Source: an uncultured Christensenella sp. (GTDB lineage Bacteria > Bacillota > Clostridia > Christensenellales > UBA1242). Taken from it: a stretch of 64,000 nucleotides of DNA. Below are positions 63,349 through 64,000 of this stretch, piece by piece. Both the position numbers and the translations under genes were made by a program. The stretch lies in contig CAJTYR010000001.1 in the NCBI GenBank assembly GCA_910584295.1, forward strand, positions 206,291 through 270,290, written 5' to 3'. The notes under the pieces were generated by a model, which saw nothing but the letters and a program-made list of their open reading frames with translations, was not told the origin of the DNA and ran no database searches. How positions within the stretch are numbered: the first letter of the stretch is position 1; every line of letters begins with the position of its first letter.

Positions 63349-64000
63349 TCAACCAGCAACAAAACTTCCTGTTCCAGAATTACCAAAAAATCTTCCACTG
63401 ACTTTGTCCAAAAGCCCAACTTCGCCAGTCCAAACACTTCTCACCGGCACAAAGTCTCGGACTAGAACATTTTCATTATAAAACTTTATACAATAAAGTT
63501 TCATTCTTGCATATTCACCAGTAGGCACACCAACATTTGAACAACAAAATAATGTTATAATACCAGCACCTTCAAAATTTTGTTTATCTATCGTTGTTAT
63601 GTTTCCCTTTCCACTTGTCAATACACCATCAAAGAGGCTTACACTTACTCTTTGTCCAACTGTAATTTCTGGATTATAGTTTATATTGCTATCGTATCCA
63701 AATTGACCGCCTGAAAAAGACGGATATGTATTTAATTGAAATCTCTTACTCTGCCAAGTCTCTCTTGAGCCAAAAACATAACCAGTGTCACTAGCATTTA
63801 TTGTATTTTCAATACAAAAATCAGCATAAAATCCACTATTCCCATTTGGAACAACTCCAGTATCAATATATTGCGTTCCTGTAGATTCAATATAATTGAG
63901 CCTATCAAACTCTAAATCACCCCCGCCCGCATTGCTTCCTTCGGAGAAGGTATAAGCGAATCGCATGCCTTGCAATTGGTTGAGCCATGTTTGTACTTTT
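63349..64000 (-). CDS. LamG-like surface or phage-type protein (5' end outside window)
   Basis: The frame is open to the window edge, so the start is missing. The visible 217 residues begin with KVQTWLNQLQGMRFAYTF, then a Gly/Ser linker, then a concanavalin/LamG-like domain that starts with LNYIESTGTQYIDTG, a pattern common in Firmicute surface and phage tail proteins. It ends near a SGTGSFVAG tail. The function is unknown; host-surface or glycan binding is likely. Confidence 0.7.
   Translation of the reverse strand, partial: KVQTWLNQLQGMRFAYTFSEGSNAGGGDLEFDRLNYIESTGTQYIDTGVVPNGNSGFYADFCIENTINASDTGYVFGSRETWQSKRFQLNTYPSFSGGQFGYDSNINYNPEITVGQRVSVSLFDGVLTSGKGNITTIDKQNFEGAGIITLFCCSNVGVPTGEYARMKLYCIKFYNENVLVRDFVPVRSVWTGEVGLLDKVSGRFFGNSGTGSFVAG

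Noticed and set aside
1..64000. tRNA, rRNA, CRISPR arrays or insertion sequences
   Set aside because: No cloverleaf sequence, no regularly spaced repeats and no transposase gene were recognised.
1..64000. Alternative genetic code with TGA as Trp (Mycoplasma-like)
   Set aside because: TGA ends several clear genes at the expected length, for example the ABC ATPase and tsaE.

Overview
The window is AT-rich bacterial DNA from a Gram-positive-type, peptidoglycan-making, low-GC organism. It has a class A penicillin-binding protein, MurG, a PgsA-type synthase, RNase J, long-form HPF, ClpC with McsB, DegV, SpoIIIE/FtsK, a DUF4364 protein and a TIGR04086 membrane protein. Together these point to an uncultured Clostridia-like lineage of the Bacillota; this is inference, because no rRNA is present. 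TGA is used as a stop, so the code is the standard one. YlxY-like and PdaB-like deacetylases hint at sporulation ancestry, but no dedicated sporulation regulator is in view. No tRNA, rRNA, CRISPR array, insertion sequence or complete prophage was seen.

Layout. 1-2.0 kb: the end of a PBP and two small membrane proteins. 2.0-9.1 kb: ftsK-rimO-pgsA-cinA-like and recA, all leftward. 9.1-10.8 kb: a YlxY-like deacetylase and an unknown coiled-coil protein. 10.9-15.1 kb: rightward DUF4364 gene, an ABC exporter pair and degV. 15.2-21.2 kb: leftward minD-minE, and a set of a MreB-like protein, an HtrA-like pseudoprotease, a Ppx/GppA-like protein, ferredoxin and two half-size TauE proteins. 21.2-25.1 kb: a 1276-residue surface protein. 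25.1-31.3 kb: leftward zinc-ribbon protein, tsaB-tsaE-PAP2, methyltransferase, rnj, membrane protein and greA. 31.4-34.7 kb: two lipoproteins behind a promoter holding a G8 tract. 34.8-36.8 kb: DUF378 gene and gpmI. 36.8-43.4 kb: SSB-like gene, pdaB-like gene and a 1599-residue GLUG surface protein. 43.5-49.4 kb: gyrB-gyrA leftward and murG rightward. 49.5-53.2 kb: subtilisin-like protease, small proteins, a lone ABC ATPase, a lipoprotein and hpf. 53.2-63.2 kb: clpC, mcsB, mini-mcsA, tex, amidohydrolase-like gene, secF, secD and a TIGR04086 gene. The window ends in a partial surface or phage-like gene.

Most genes are housekeeping and form short operons with strong Shine-Dalgarno sites, sigma-A-type promoters and hairpin terminators. 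Intergenic gaps are short; none exceeds 300 bases.

Four observations stand out. (1) A C8 tract (G8 on the coding strand) lies exactly in the spacer of the predicted promoter of a secreted glycosidase-like/GLUG lipoprotein operon, which suggests phase-variable expression. (2) At least four genes have no Shine-Dalgarno site but have a -10 hexamer 6-7 bases before the ATG, which predicts leaderless mRNAs. (3) A 48-codon mini-McsA zinc finger sits between tex and mcsB. (4) Many proteins keep a family's fold but lack its catalytic residues: CinA-like, HtrA-like, Ppx-like, amidohydrolase-like, YlxY-like, two ABC ATPases, and McsB with its reactive Cys replaced.
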